Shown in pieces: positions 9,912 to 18,019 of a DNA stretch of 39,332 nucleotides; within the stretch, counting starts at the first letter, position 1, and each line of letters begins with the position of its first letter. Source of the stretch: Bryobacter sp. (GTDB taxonomy: Bacteria; Acidobacteriota; Terriglobia; Bryobacterales; Bryobacteraceae); the NCBI GenBank assembly GCA_022843605.1, contig JALHNI010000052.1, positions 1 through 39,332 of the forward strand, read 5' to 3'. Both the position numbers and the translations under genes were made by a program. The notes beneath the pieces are model-generated. The model saw only the letters and a program-made list of their open reading frames with translations. It made no database searches and was not told the origin of the DNA.

Positions 9912-11003
9912 CTATTCGCGCAGGAATTTCGCGGCCAACGCCGACGCCCGCCGCCGCAGGTCGTTCCGCTCCGTGGTCGCCAGCACCAACTGGCAGTGCT
10001 CCGCCGCCTCAACGCCGCGCCCCTGCGCCGCGAGTAACTCGGCCAACAGCAAGTGAGAGCGTTCGGTGTATTCCCAATCATGCCGGCCCGACGTGGAGAG
10101 GCACCGCGTCAACACCTCAATCGCCTGGGCTGCTGGCAGCAACGTGGCGTAGTCGTAGGCAATCACGCTGATCTCGGGAGCCAGTCGATGGGCCACCTCC
10201 AGCAGCCGTACCGCCTCATCCCGATTCCGTTCCCGCAGCGTCATCGCGGTGTTGCGCCGTTCCCACGCCTGCTGCCACCGGATCGGCCACGGCCGCACCT
10301 CCGGCGAATGGGTGAAGGCCCATACCTGCCCGGCGACACGCAGATCCTTTGGCCCCACCACCCAGCGATTCGTTCGCAGCCGCAGCGCCCCCGGCTGTTT
10401 CATCAGCCATGGCTCCAAGGGCCCCAACGACGCCGGTAAGTCCGAAAGCTCCGGGATCTGATAGTGCATCGGCACGACGATCGCCGGCTTTAACTGCCGC
10501 CGTATCTCGTCGATCTGCGCCTGCTTGAGGATATGCTCATCGCCATCGATCGGCAGCAGCGCGACATCCACTCGCCCCAAGCGCCGTAACTGCTCCGCGT
10601 CCAGAGGGCCCGCATCGCCGAAGTGCGCCACCCGCACGCCGCCGGTCTCCACCACAAACACCGTGCTCTTGTAGCTGAACTCCGCGCCGAACCCGCCCGC
10701 ATGCTTCGCCGCCACGCCAGTGACGCGGAATGCTCCCAGCGTATATTCACCCGCCTCGCGAATCACCGGTGCCTTGAAGTAGTAACTCGCGTCGTGGTCA
10801 TAGTGCGGATGCGTCACCAGTACGAAGTCCGCTGCGGTACTCTCCGGAAAGGTGTAACCCAGCCATCGTTCACTGTTGTAAGGGTCAACGATCAGCCGCT
10901 GTCCGTTGGCCGCTTCCAGCACGAAGCTGGCATGCGCAATGTACTCCAGCGTTACCTGCGCCATCGCCGGCCAAGTGAGCAGACAGCAGAGCAGGGAACG
11001 CAT
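9912..11003 (-). CDS. Exported metallo-beta-lactamase-fold hydrolase with helical C-terminal domain
   Basis: A 363-residue protein with signal peptide MRSLLCCLLTWPAMAQ. The metallo-beta-lactamase fold of the UlaG-like kind follows: VLVTHPHYDHDA gives the metal ligands His65, His67, Asp69 and His70, then VRVAHFGDAG and IVVPMHYQ. From about residue 235 a helical part (WERRNTAMTLRERNRDEAVRLLEVAHRLAPE) looks like TPR repeats. The N-terminal part suggests a metal-dependent hydrolase in the periplasm; the substrate is unknown. The ATG abuts the pgl stop codon, so it belongs to the zwf-opcA-pgl transcript. Confidence 0.85.
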   Translation of the reverse strand: MRSLLCCLLTWPAMAQVTLEYIAHASFVLEAANGQRLIVDPYNSERWLGYTFPESTAADFVLVTHPHYDHDASYYFKAPVIREAGEYTLGAFRVTGVAAKHAGGFGAEFSYKSTVFVVETGGVRVAHFGDAGPLDAEQLRRLGRVDVALLPIDGDEHILKQAQIDEIRRQLKPAIVVPMHYQIPELSDLPASLGPLEPWLMKQPGALRLRTNRWVVGPKDLRVAGQVWAFTHSPEVRPWPIRWQQAWERRNTAMTLRERNRDEAVRLLEVAHRLAPEISVIAYDYATLLPAAQAIEVLTRCLSTSGRHDWEYTERSHLLLAELLAAQGRGVEAAEHCQLVLATTERNDLRRRASALAAKFLRE

Positions 11004-11729
11004 TTAATCCAGCCGGGCGGCCGCTTTGCTATCCAGATACCACGCGACATTGCGGCCGTGCGGCGTGTCGATTTGCGAGGGATACTGCAGAGGATCGTGC
11101 TCCGCGTTGAAGACCTGGTACAGCGGTTCAGTCTTATCTGCGCCGGCCGCCAATACCACCGTCTGGCGCGCGTGCAGCAGCACTCCCGGCAGCAGCGTGA
11201 TCCGGTACTTACTCAACTTCGGCACCCACACCGCCGCGCAGATTCCTTCCCGATCGTTGATCAGCGGTTCGCCCGGAAACAAACTCGCCGTATGCGCGTC
11301 AGCGCCCATGCCGCGATGAATTACGTCGAACGCCGGTAGTTCGCCCGCGGCCAGGCCAAAGAACTCCACCAACTCTTCTGTGTACAGCCGCGCCGCTTCG
11401 TCCGGCTGTAACTCGCCCTTCATCCGATGGACATTCGCCCGGGGGAAGTACGCCGGCTTGATGAAGCTCTCCTCGCACATCCGGTAGTTGCTCTCGGCAT
11501 CGGTTGGCTCCACGCAACGCTCATCGACGAAGAACAGGTGGACCTGCTTCCAGTCGAACCGAGTCCGCGCCATGTGGCCGAACATCAGCTTCGGCGTCGA
11601 TCCACCGGAGACCGCCAGCGTCACGGGACGCCCGGCGTCCAGCGCGTTTTCCAACTCCCGCAGCACCCGTTGGGCACAATGCGCCGCCGCGTCATCCGGC
11701 GTCGAATAGGCGTACCAATTCACACTCAT
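11004..11729 (-). CDS. pgl: 6-phosphogluconolactonase
   Basis: A 241-residue SOL/DevB-type lactonase, step two of the oxidative pentose phosphate pathway. Motifs seen are AVSGGSTPKLMF (41-46 phosphate loop), FFVDER (66-71) and MGADAHTASLFPG, the position of the catalytic His, where most relatives read GEDGHTASLFPG. The ATG overlaps the opcA stop codon as ATGA, so translation is coupled with opcA and zwf upstream. The rest of the pathway (gnd) is not in the window. Confidence 0.95.
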   Translation of the reverse strand: MSVNWYAYSTPDDAAAHCAQRVLRELENALDAGRPVTLAVSGGSTPKLMFGHMARTRFDWKQVHLFFVDERCVEPTDAESNYRMCEESFIKPAYFPRANVHRMKGELQPDEAARLYTEELVEFFGLAAGELPAFDVIHRGMGADAHTASLFPGEPLINDREGICAAVWVPKLSKYRITLLPGVLLHARQTVVLAAGADKTEPLYQVFNAEHDPLQYPSQIDTPHGRNVAWYLDSKAAARLD

Positions 11730-12691
11730 AGCCGCGCCAGCACCCGTTCAAAAATTGGATCCCGATCCAGCACTTCGAACTCCTCCAGCAGCAGCGTCGA
11801 TTGGGTCAGCTTCGGGAACATCAGCGCGCTCGTGTAACAGTCCCAACGGATCTCCACCTGGTTGGCGTCTTTGCGTACGATCGTCGCTACAAATCCCTCG
11901 CCACGTAGCTCCAGGGAATGAATCTCCCAGGCGCGCGTTTCGCGCAGGCTCTTATAATCGATCGTCACGTTTCCGCCTAACGACGATGCCACCCACTCCG
12001 CCAGATACCTCGACGTCGTTGGGGTCGACAGGCTCGTATGCGTCACCGTGATGCTCTCAATCGCCCCGGATTTCGCCGAACACGCCGGATGGTCGAACAT
12101 CTGCGCCACGGACTCGCGCCACCGCGTGATCCGCGCCCACGCCAAGTCTCCCACGCCGTGCCCAGCTCGTTGCAGAGCCTGCAACTGCGTGATCGTCCAT
12201 TCCGGATCCTCAGAATCACGGCTATCCACAATCACCTTGTGCGCCATGGGCAGCAACATCTCGAACTCGGGATACTCCAGCAGCGCCGCATGGCGGAACC
12301 AGATCACCACCGGCAGTTCCGGCGCCCACAAGCCCCGAATCACGCTCGGCGTGTCGCGCAGCGTATCCTGCGTCGCCACCAGTTCGATCTGTTCCGCGCA
12401 AATCTGCTGCCGACGGCCGAACGGCATCCAGCATTGTGCCAGCGCGCGCCCTTCCAGCATCGGCGTCGCGCGCTTCTTCACGCGCAACACGATCACCCGG
12501 CTTGGGAACTCGTGCATCAGGTCGGCGATCGTATCGCCTACTTCCACGTCCCCCTGCACGCACACCAGCAGGTTCATGGCGCAGGCGCGCAGCACCCCGC
12601 CGGTGTTTTCCTCTACCCCGTGCTTGCCCAACTCTTCCCAGACGTTGGCCAACTCGCGCAGGAGCTTGTCCGCCTGCAGTGTTGCCGCCAT
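11726..12691 (-). CDS. opcA: OpcA-like glucose-6-phosphate dehydrogenase assembly/activator protein
   Basis: A 321-residue protein of the OpcA family, known from cyanobacteria and actinobacteria as an activator or assembly partner of glucose-6-phosphate dehydrogenase. The family's Rossmann-like N-terminal part is recognisable by ACAMNLLVCV, HEFPSRVIVL, GLWAPELPVVIWFRHAAL and KVIVDSRD. The C-terminal part (SSLGGNVTIDYKSL, VEIRWDCY) is also of the OpcA type. The ATG at 12691 overlaps the zwf stop codon as TAATG and has a clear GGAGG eight bases upstream, so the longer GTG start at 12706 is less likely. The position between zwf and pgl supports the role strongly. Confidence 0.88.
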   Translation of the reverse strand: MAATLQADKLLRELANVWEELGKHGVEENTGGVLRACAMNLLVCVQGDVEVGDTIADLMHEFPSRVIVLRVKKRATPMLEGRALAQCWMPFGRRQQICAEQIELVATQDTLRDTPSVIRGLWAPELPVVIWFRHAALLEYPEFEMLLPMAHKVIVDSRDSEDPEWTITQLQALQRAGHGVGDLAWARITRWRESVAQMFDHPACSAKSGAIESITVTHTSLSTPTTSRYLAEWVASSLGGNVTIDYKSLRETRAWEIHSLELRGEGFVATIVRKDANQVEIRWDCYTSALMFPKLTQSTLLLEEFEVLDRDPIFERVLARL

Positions 12692-14262
12692 TAGGGCGTC
12701 CTCCACTGGTGGCCGTTGCGTCCCAACATCTCTTCGGCCGCCCGCGGACCCCAGCTTCCAGCATCATAGTTCGGGAAGTCGAACTTCGTATTGCCCCACA
12801 CTTCCATGATTGGCTTTACCACCTGCCAACTCGCTTCCACCATGTCCTGCCGCGTGTAGAGTGTCGAGTCGCCCGCCATCACGTCCACCAGCAGCGTTTC
12901 GTACGCCGTCGGCGTGCGCGCGCCAAAGCTGGTGCCGTAGTTGAAGTCCATCGACACCGGCCGCAACCGCATGCCCGTTCCCGGCTGCTTCGACAGGAAG
13001 CGCAGCGAGATGCCTTCCTCCGGCTGAATCCGTAGGATGAGCATGTTCGGCCGTCCGCCAAACGATCCCAGCGGTTCGCCGCTGAACACCGAATGCGGCG
13101 CCTCATTAAACTGAATCGCAATCTCCGTCACACGCTTCGGCAGTCGCTTGCCGCTGCGAATGTAGAACGGTACTCCCGCCCAGCGCCAGTTGTCCACCAG
13201 GAAAGTCGCCGACGCGAAAGTGTCGGTCTGCGCTTCCGGGTTCACTTTGTCTTCCTGCCGGAAGCCTTTGATCTCTTCGCCGCCGATGCGCGCCGCGCCG
13301 TACTGCCCGGGTACAGCGTTCTCCAGCACTTCGCCCGGCTTCAGAATCCGAATGGACCGCAGTAGTTTCGCCCGTTCGTCGCGTACCGCGTCCGGTTCAA
13401 ACACCGCCGACGGTTCCATCGCCACCGTCGCCATGATCTGCAGCAAATGGCCTTGGATCATGTCTCTCAGCGCGCCGGTCTCCTGGTAAAACGATCCTCG
13501 GCCGCCCACGCCAATCGACTCCGCCGCCGTAATCTGCACGTGATTCACATAGCGCCGGTCCCAAAGCGGTTCGAAGATGCCGTTGCCGAAGCGGAACGCA
13601 AACACGTTCTGCACGGTTTCCTTGCCGAGGTAATGGTCGATTCGGTAGACGTCCTGCTCGGGAAACACCCTCTGCACGACCTCGTTCAACACCCGCGAGG
13701 TGTCCAGGTCATGTCCGAACGGCTTCTCGATCACCAAACGGCGATAGCCGTTCCCAAACGGCGTGGCCGACTTCGGCGCCAGTCCTGCCGCTCCCAACTG
13801 TTCAATCACCGGCGCATAGTAGCTCGGCTGCGTCGACAAGTAGTACAGGATATTGCCGCCCGTCGCGTGATCCCGCTCCACTTCCGCCAATTTTGCCTTG
13901 ATCGCCGTGTAACAGGCAGGGTCATTCACGTCTCCGGCGATGTAGTAGAGCTTCCGTGCAAACTCCTGCCACAAGTCTTCGTCGAACGCGCTGTCTTCGA
14001 GAAACTGCTTCACGCTCTCGTACATCTTCTGCCGGAACGCTTCATCCGTCAGCCCCGTACGCGAATTACCGATCACCGCAAAGCCGGCTGGTAGCCGCCG
14101 CTCGTAAGCCAATCGATAGAGCGCTGGCAACAACTTACGCATGGTCAGGTCGCCATTCGCGCCGAAAATTACGAGAGCCAAGGGCGCTAAACGGCGCTCA
14201 AAACGCAGCGGATCCTCGAACGGATTCTCGAGTGAATTGGGGGGAGGGGAAACAACGGCCAT
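12691..14262 (-). CDS. zwf: Glucose-6-phosphate 1-dehydrogenase
   Basis: A 523-residue NADP-dependent enzyme that makes 6-phosphogluconolactone. The nucleotide-binding motif FGANGDLTMRKLLPALY lies at residues 33-49. The active-site signature RIDHYLGKE is at 207-215, with the catalytic His following in the substrate pocket. Other family stretches are IEKPFGHD and FYIRSGKRLPKR. ATG 14262 starts MAVVSPPPNSLENPF; a TTG further up adds eight residues. It is the first gene of the zwf-opcA-pgl-metallohydrolase-POT operon, all with overlaps or tiny gaps. The region upstream holds a small divergent gene starting at 14310. Confidence 0.97.
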   Translation of the reverse strand: MAVVSPPPNSLENPFEDPLRFERRLAPLALVIFGANGDLTMRKLLPALYRLAYERRLPAGFAVIGNSRTGLTDEAFRQKMYESVKQFLEDSAFDEDLWQEFARKLYYIAGDVNDPACYTAIKAKLAEVERDHATGGNILYYLSTQPSYYAPVIEQLGAAGLAPKSATPFGNGYRRLVIEKPFGHDLDTSRVLNEVVQRVFPEQDVYRIDHYLGKETVQNVFAFRFGNGIFEPLWDRRYVNHVQITAAESIGVGGRGSFYQETGALRDMIQGHLLQIMATVAMEPSAVFEPDAVRDERAKLLRSIRILKPGEVLENAVPGQYGAARIGGEEIKGFRQEDKVNPEAQTDTFASATFLVDNWRWAGVPFYIRSGKRLPKRVTEIAIQFNEAPHSVFSGEPLGSFGGRPNMLILRIQPEEGISLRFLSKQPGTGMRLRPVSMDFNYGTSFGARTPTAYETLLVDVMAGDSTLYTRQDMVEASWQVVKPIMEVWGNTKFDFPNYDAGSWGPRAAEEMLGRNGHQWRTP

Positions 14263-14309
14263 GAAACGACAAACATAGCACGGCAATATGGTTCAATGGG
14301 AGTCTGGCA

Positions 14310-14588
14310 ATGAGCGTTCTTGTGCGCATCGGTAACCGCAAAGCGATCTTTCGCACGGGAGTGTGGCTCTGCAGTGACCCCGGTACCGAAACGCTACTTA
14401 ACCAGGCCACCGAGTCCTGGATCCTCTCCACCGGTGGACCGCCCCTCAATCACCCCGACCCCGAACACGCCGCTGCCCATGAAGTCATCCGCCAGGTCGG
14501 CGGAGCCATCACCGCCCACATCCCCGCCGCGAAGCGCCGCATGAGCAAGTACTTTTTCAGCCGACGCCAGATGCGCTTCGACTTTTAG
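14310..14588 (+). CDS. Small hypothetical protein
   Basis: A 92-residue protein, mostly hydrophilic with a basic C-terminus (AAKRRMSKYFFSRRQMRFDF) and no Cys pair, membrane segment or known motif. GGGAG at 14298-14302 is well placed, 7 bases before the ATG, which supports a real gene. It is divergent from zwf (47 bases apart), and its last four bases overlap the 3' end of the convergent anti-sigma gene. I do not recognise the family. Confidence 0.55.
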   Translation: MSVLVRIGNRKAIFRTGVWLCSDPGTETLLNQATESWILSTGGPPLNHPDPEHAAAHEVIRQVGGAITAHIPAAKRRMSKYFFSRRQMRFDF

Positions 14589-15148
14589 CTCGCGCCCTCC
14601 GGCATGAATTCGTTGTGCCCGCTGATAATCAGCAGCAAATTACCCTCATCCGTTTCGAGCGTCGGATGCACGGTACCCGCCCGGGTGGCCACAAAATCGC
14701 CTTGCTGATAACGCGCTTCGTTCCAACGCACATCTCCGCGTAGCACCAGGCATTGCTCATCGTCAAAATGAAGGTGCCTGGGATACTTGGCCCCCGGCTC
14801 CATGCGCACCAGATTGGTGAACATCCCGGACTTCTTGTCGTGATACAGCGGTTGATAGTCGATTCCCGGGAGGCCCGTTGGCCGCCACCCGCCATCGAAC
14901 GTCCGCACTTCCGCCGCCGGCTTCAACTGCTCGTAATCCGCCAGCCGACGCATCAGCCGCTCCCGCAATGCCGGTGCCGGAGCCACGGGCTGTATTTGCT
15001 CCCCCAGCAACGCCGCCGCCTCGCGATATCGGTCCACCAGGGGCCGCGGAAGCAAGGCCAGTTCCGCCGGGCTCAACAGATCGAGCGCCGCCAGGCTCGC
15101 CTGTTCGGCGAGCATCTCCATCTGTGGATCGGGCTTGGCTTCACTCAT
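14585..15148 (-). CDS. ChrR-like cupin anti-sigma factor
   Basis: A 187-residue protein: an N-terminal helical part (residues 1-75) and a C-terminal cupin (about 80-180). The cupin metal ligands can be read as His125, His127, Glu131 (PRHLHFDDEQ) and His161 (GTVHPTLE). The architecture is that of ChrR, which holds an ECF sigma factor until singlet oxygen or organic peroxide is sensed. The N-terminal part contains no Cys or His, so the zinc anti-sigma motif HxxxCxxC of classical ChrR is missing. The ATG overlaps the sigma-factor stop as ATGA. Sigma sequestration is inferred from gene pairing; the signal is unknown. Confidence 0.82.
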   Translation of the reverse strand: MSEAKPDPQMEMLAEQASLAALDLLSPAELALLPRPLVDRYREAAALLGEQIQPVAPAPALRERLMRRLADYEQLKPAAEVRTFDGGWRPTGLPGIDYQPLYHDKKSGMFTNLVRMEPGAKYPRHLHFDDEQCLVLRGDVRWNEARYQQGDFVATRAGTVHPTLETDEGNLLLIISGHNEFMPEGAS

Positions 15149-15753
15149 GCAGCTGTGGAATTATCTCCTAAGAACGTTCTCAACCGGCGTAAACCCAGCC
15201 GGATGCGGGTCTTCACCGTACCCAACGGCAGTTCCAGCCGTTCCGCGAGTTCGGCATGGCTCAGGCCGCTGAAAAAGGCCAACGTCAGAATCTGCCGCTG
15301 CTCCGCGGGCAATTCGGCCATCGCTGCTCCCACCCTCCTCCGCCATTCGTTCTGTGCCGTCGCCGCTTCGGGGCTCCCGTGCATTGCTGACTCCGCCACG
15401 TCCAGACCGTCCAGGTCCCAGGTCCGGGGTTGAGCCTGACGGCAGCGGATCCTGTCGAGCGCCACTGTTCGCGTCATCATCACCAGCCAAGCCGTCACCC
15501 CTCCTCGCTCCGAGGAATAGCTGGAAGCCTTGCGCCAAGCTTTCATAAAGACGTCCAGCACCACCTCTTCGGCGTCATGCGAGTTCTCCAGCATCCGCAA
15601 CGCGATTCCATGGACGAGTCCGCTGGTTACGTCGTACAACTCGCTTAGCGCCCGCGGTTCGCCCGCCGCCATCGCCGATACCAATTGAGCCAGTCCGGCG
15701 TTCGGATGTTCGGGTTCGCGGTTCCCGTCGAGTGCGGGGCGAGGATAAGTCAT
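15145..15753 (-). CDS. ECF-type RNA polymerase sigma factor
   Basis: A 202-residue sigma-70 family protein of ECF size. Region 2 is at about residues 35-105, with DAEEVVLDVFMKAWRKASSY and WLVMMTRTVALDRIRCRQ. Region 4 is at about 140-192: AAMAELPAEQRQILTLAF, then the helix-turn-helix GLSHAELAERLELPLGTVKTR. There is no extra C-terminal domain. ATG 15753 is the most plausible start; the open frame upstream to 15837 gives a low-complexity Ser-rich extension. It is the first gene of a two-gene operon with the cupin anti-sigma factor. Its targets are unknown; the neighbouring PEP-CTERM genes are candidates. Confidence 0.92.
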   Translation of the reverse strand: MTYPRPALDGNREPEHPNAGLAQLVSAMAAGEPRALSELYDVTSGLVHGIALRMLENSHDAEEVVLDVFMKAWRKASSYSSERGGVTAWLVMMTRTVALDRIRCRQAQPRTWDLDGLDVAESAMHGSPEAATAQNEWRRRVGAAMAELPAEQRQILTLAFFSGLSHAELAERLELPLGTVKTRIRLGLRRLRTFLGDNSTAA

Positions 15754-16074
15754 GGCCGTCTGCAATCCATCCGACGGTGAGACGGATGAACTACCGAGCA
15801 TACTCGAGGCCGGGGAGGATGGGAATAGCAGAGGCAAGATCGGCTTCTAACTAATCCCTACGGGACATTCTGGTCCGCGGATCTACCGCCCACGACAATT
15901 TGTCCCCAGCGGACTGACAAGATGCACTCAGGCGCTTCGGAATGGCACGCAGAATCAATCAGTTCCGTTGGACTCGGAATTGCACTGGAGCTGGTGCGGC
16001 TATCCTCAACTATGCCGCCGTCCAGGTCTCGGGGGCTCTTCCGGACCCCCCTCCTGGACGAGAGCTTTCGCCAC
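15754..16074. other. Non-coding stretch upstream of the sigma factor, with an interrupted inverted repeat
   Basis: No convincing gene is seen. Short open frames on both strands lack motifs and overlap one another. It should hold the sigma factor promoter on the minus strand. At 16020-16059 an inverted repeat, GTCCAGG...CCTGGAC with an inner GGGGG (16031-16035) and CCCCC (16046-16050), could form a hairpin; no T tract follows on either strand. It may be a second structure behind the terminator of the PEP-CTERM gene. Confidence 0.4.
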
Positions 16075-16109
16075 AAAAAAGAGCCGGCCAAGCATATCGC
16101 CTGGCCGGC
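16075..16109 (-). terminator. Intrinsic terminator of the first PEP-CTERM gene
   Basis: Reading the minus strand, GCCGGCCA (from 16109) pairs with TGGCCGGC (ending at 16083) in a perfect 8-bp stem. TC and a run of six T follow at 16080-16075. It sits 52 bases past the stop codon of the 16161-16838 gene and has all marks of a Rho-independent terminator. Confidence 0.85.
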
Positions 16110-16160
16110 CTGGTTCGCTTCGAGACGGGTCGCTCGAGGACGATGTCGAAATACCTGCTC

Positions 16161-16838
16161 CTACTCCTGACTGCGACGGGACCGAATTCCGGCCGCGACC
16201 AATCCAATTCCCCCCAGCATCATCGCCCACGAGCCGGGCTCCGGGACCGCATTGGGGCTCGTCACCGAGAAAGAGTAGGACTGTAACTCCAGCGGCGTTC
16301 CCGAGCTGAGCGTCGAGATCAGTTGCGCCGAGGTGGTGTTCTGAAACTGGGTGGTGAAAGTGGCCTGGAAGGTTCCCTGGTTGCCAGCGTTGTTTGTGTC
16401 GTAAACGCGCCCATTGGCCACCATCGTGCCGATCACACCGCCGATAATGTCCTGGAACAGCCAGACATTCTGGCCGCCGTAGTTGCTGCCTGGATTCACC
16501 GAATCGAGGGTAAACGTGAAGTTCGACAACACCATGAATCCGGCGAGATTGATCGCATTGCCCGAAGAGGTAAAGTCCCGAATGATACCGCTCAGATTGT
16601 GGATGCCAGTGTAGCTTCCGGTGGCGTTGTTGGGATTCTGTCCGGCCTGGAACGTGCCGTCCGGCGGACCGACCGGATTCTGGAAATCCGTGTCATTCTG
16701 CCCGATTACCGCCCCGGCTGACCCAAAACCGCTAATCTGGCCGGAGATGATCGCCGCCTGCCCCGGGACGGTCCCGGCCACCATCGCCAACCCCATCGCT
16801 ACGATCGTCGCGAGCCCGGCTCGATTGAACTTCAACAT
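16161..16838 (-). CDS. PEP-CTERM sorting domain protein, paralog A
   Basis: A 225-residue exported protein. A signal peptide (to about residue 28, ending GQAA) is followed by a Gly/Asn/Thr-rich beta-type domain. The C-terminus VPEPGSWAMMLGGIGLVAAGIRSRR has the PEP motif, hydrophobic segment and basic end recognised by exosortase. Such proteins are cleaved and passed to the envelope or biofilm matrix. It is a close paralog of the next gene: SGFGSAGAVI, SNYGGQNVWLFQDI and FQATFTTQFQ are shared. GGAGG stands well before ATG 16838. No exosortase gene is in the window. Domain function is unknown. Confidence 0.88.
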   Translation of the reverse strand: MLKFNRAGLATIVAMGLAMVAGTVPGQAAIISGQISGFGSAGAVIGQNDTDFQNPVGPPDGTFQAGQNPNNATGSYTGIHNLSGIIRDFTSSGNAINLAGFMVLSNFTFTLDSVNPGSNYGGQNVWLFQDIIGGVIGTMVANGRVYDTNNAGNQGTFQATFTTQFQNTTSAQLISTLSSGTPLELQSYSFSVTSPNAVPEPGSWAMMLGGIGLVAAGIRSRRSQE

Positions 16839-16975
16839 AGTCTCTTACCTCCAAATTTGTGTTGGAATCACTTCTCGGTAGCGATTTCCCTATGCCTTGA
16901 GCCTAACTTTGCCCTTCCTTTCCAACAACAAACCAAAGCACTGAACTTGAGGTGACTTCGTACTGGACCCTCAAC
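16839..16975 (-). promoter_or_regulatory. Conserved 5' leader of PEP-CTERM paralog A
   Basis: The stretch before this gene is clearly homologous to that before paralog B: an outer block reading TCCAGTACGAA...CCTCAAGT on the coding strand (about 16941-16972), a middle block AGGCTC and an inner hairpin. The hairpin (16864-16889) pairs GGAA with TTCC, then after a bulged A pairs TCGC with GTGA. The ribosome-binding site follows the hairpin. Conservation of a paired structure with changed bases in paralog B suggests an RNA element. Confidence 0.55.
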
Positions 16976-17031
16976 CGCGCGGGTTCTGGCTCGGCAGTAC
17001 TCGCGGGAAACTTCGCACTCCCAGTAAGCGA

Positions 17032-17058
17032 AACCCCCGGCCGTTGGACCGGGGGGTT
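17032..17058 (-). terminator. Probable terminator of PEP-CTERM paralog B
   Basis: AACCCCCGG (17032-17040) pairs with CCGGGGGGTT (17049-17058) around an 8-base loop, giving a very GC-rich stem. On the minus strand it lies 50 bases past the stop of the 17109-17765 gene and is followed by only a short T run (TTTCG). It is therefore a probable but not textbook terminator. Confidence 0.6.
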
Positions 17059-17108
17059 CTGGTGGTAAGTAAAATCAGGTTCCAAAGTGCCGGTTGTCCG
17101 ACCGCAGC

Positions 17109-17765
17109 CTAGCTCTTCCGACGCCGTGCCCGCGCGCCCGCCACGACCAGGCCCAAGCCGCTGAGCATCATCGCCCACGTGCCGGGTTCTGGCGCATCGC
17201 TCTGTACCGAGACCGAATAGGATTGCAGGCTGAGCGAGCCCGAACCGCCGTTCAAGGTCGAGATCAGCTGTGCAGCCGTCGTGCCCTGGAACTGCGTGGT
17301 GAAGGTTGCTTGAAAGCCACCGGTATTGTTCGCATCGGTCTTGTCGACCACCGTACCGTTCGCCACCAACGTGCCGATCACGCCGCCAACGATATCCTGA
17401 AACAGCCACACGTTCTGGCCGCCGTAGTTGCTGCCCGCCGCGAACGACACCACTGAGAAAGCGTAGTTGCCAATCTCGATGAAATTCGCCTGTGCGCCTG
17501 AACCGGCGAAGTCCAGAATGTTTCCTGACAGGGCGAGAACTGACGAATAAGTGCCCGTAGCATTGTTGACGTTCGACCCGACTGAGAACGTGCCCGTTCC
17601 TCCGCCAACTGGATCCTGGAAGTCAGTGCCATTCTGGCTGATGACCGCGCCAGCCGACCCGAAACCACTAAACTGACCCACGATTTGCGCGGCCTGGGCC
17701 GGTGCCATCGCGAAAACAATCGCCGCGGCGACCGAGAGCCCAAAGCTCGTTGAACCAAATTTCAT
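17109..17765 (-). CDS. PEP-CTERM sorting domain protein, paralog B
   Basis: A 218-residue paralog of the preceding gene in the same orientation, product of a tandem duplication. The signal peptide ends at about residue 25 (APAQAA). The mature part shares FSGFGSAGAVISQN, GSNYGGQNVWLFQDIVGG and FQATFTTQFQGTT with paralog A. The sorting end is APEPGTWAMMLSGLGLVVAGARARRRKS, with PEP, hydrophobic helix and Arg-rich tail. ATG 17765 is preceded by GGAGG seven bases away; the open frame up to 17978 has no signal peptide and covers the conserved leader, so I reject it. Its role is probably structural or adhesive in the envelope or matrix; this is inference. Confidence 0.88.
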   Translation of the reverse strand: MKFGSTSFGLSVAAAIVFAMAPAQAAQIVGQFSGFGSAGAVISQNGTDFQDPVGGGTGTFSVGSNVNNATGTYSSVLALSGNILDFAGSGAQANFIEIGNYAFSVVSFAAGSNYGGQNVWLFQDIVGGVIGTLVANGTVVDKTDANNTGGFQATFTTQFQGTTAAQLISTLNGGSGSLSLQSYSVSVQSDAPEPGTWAMMLSGLGLVVAGARARRRKS

Positions 17766-17900
17766 ACTTACCTCCGGTATTTGCGGGAATCGCATATCGC
17801 GAGCAATTTCCCTCTGCCCTACGAGCCTAGCTTTGGCCGTGTCACCGAACAATGAACCATAGCCCTGACTTGAGGCCATTTCGTACTGGAACCTGACCCC
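17766..17900 (-). promoter_or_regulatory. Conserved 5' leader of PEP-CTERM paralog B
   Basis: It shares the outer TCCAGTACGAA...CCTCAAGT block (17867-17896 region), the AGGCTC block and the hairpin with the leader of paralog A. The hairpin (17785-17812) is GGGAA/TTCCC, a bulged A, then TTGC paired with GCGA. Compared with paralog A, a C-G pair becomes T-G and a G-T pair becomes G-C, while the loop differs, so pairing is kept by changes on both sides. Function unknown. Confidence 0.55.
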
Positions 17901-18019
17901 CTTTAGTTCTAGTCCGAAAACCCTACTTTTCTTGTAAGTTGCCGAGAAGTCAGCCGTGTCATATGCCAATATCCGCACTCGTCAGTGGGCGGCCTACAAT
18001 GGAGGAAACGCAGCAGCGT

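Noticed and set aside
12222..13035. Open frames opposite opcA and zwf
   Set aside because: Arg/Pro/Ala-rich translations typical for antisense of GC-rich genes; real genes have strong signatures.
15858..16286. Short open frames on both strands between sigma factor and PEP-CTERM gene
   Set aside because: They overlap each other and a clear terminator, and have no ribosome-binding site or motif.
16839..17900. c-di-GMP-I riboswitch or sigma-54 promoter in the PEP-CTERM leaders
   Set aside because: GCAAAG-like and TGG...TTG-like pieces are present, but the conserved core of neither element can be completed by eye. Covariance-model search would settle it.
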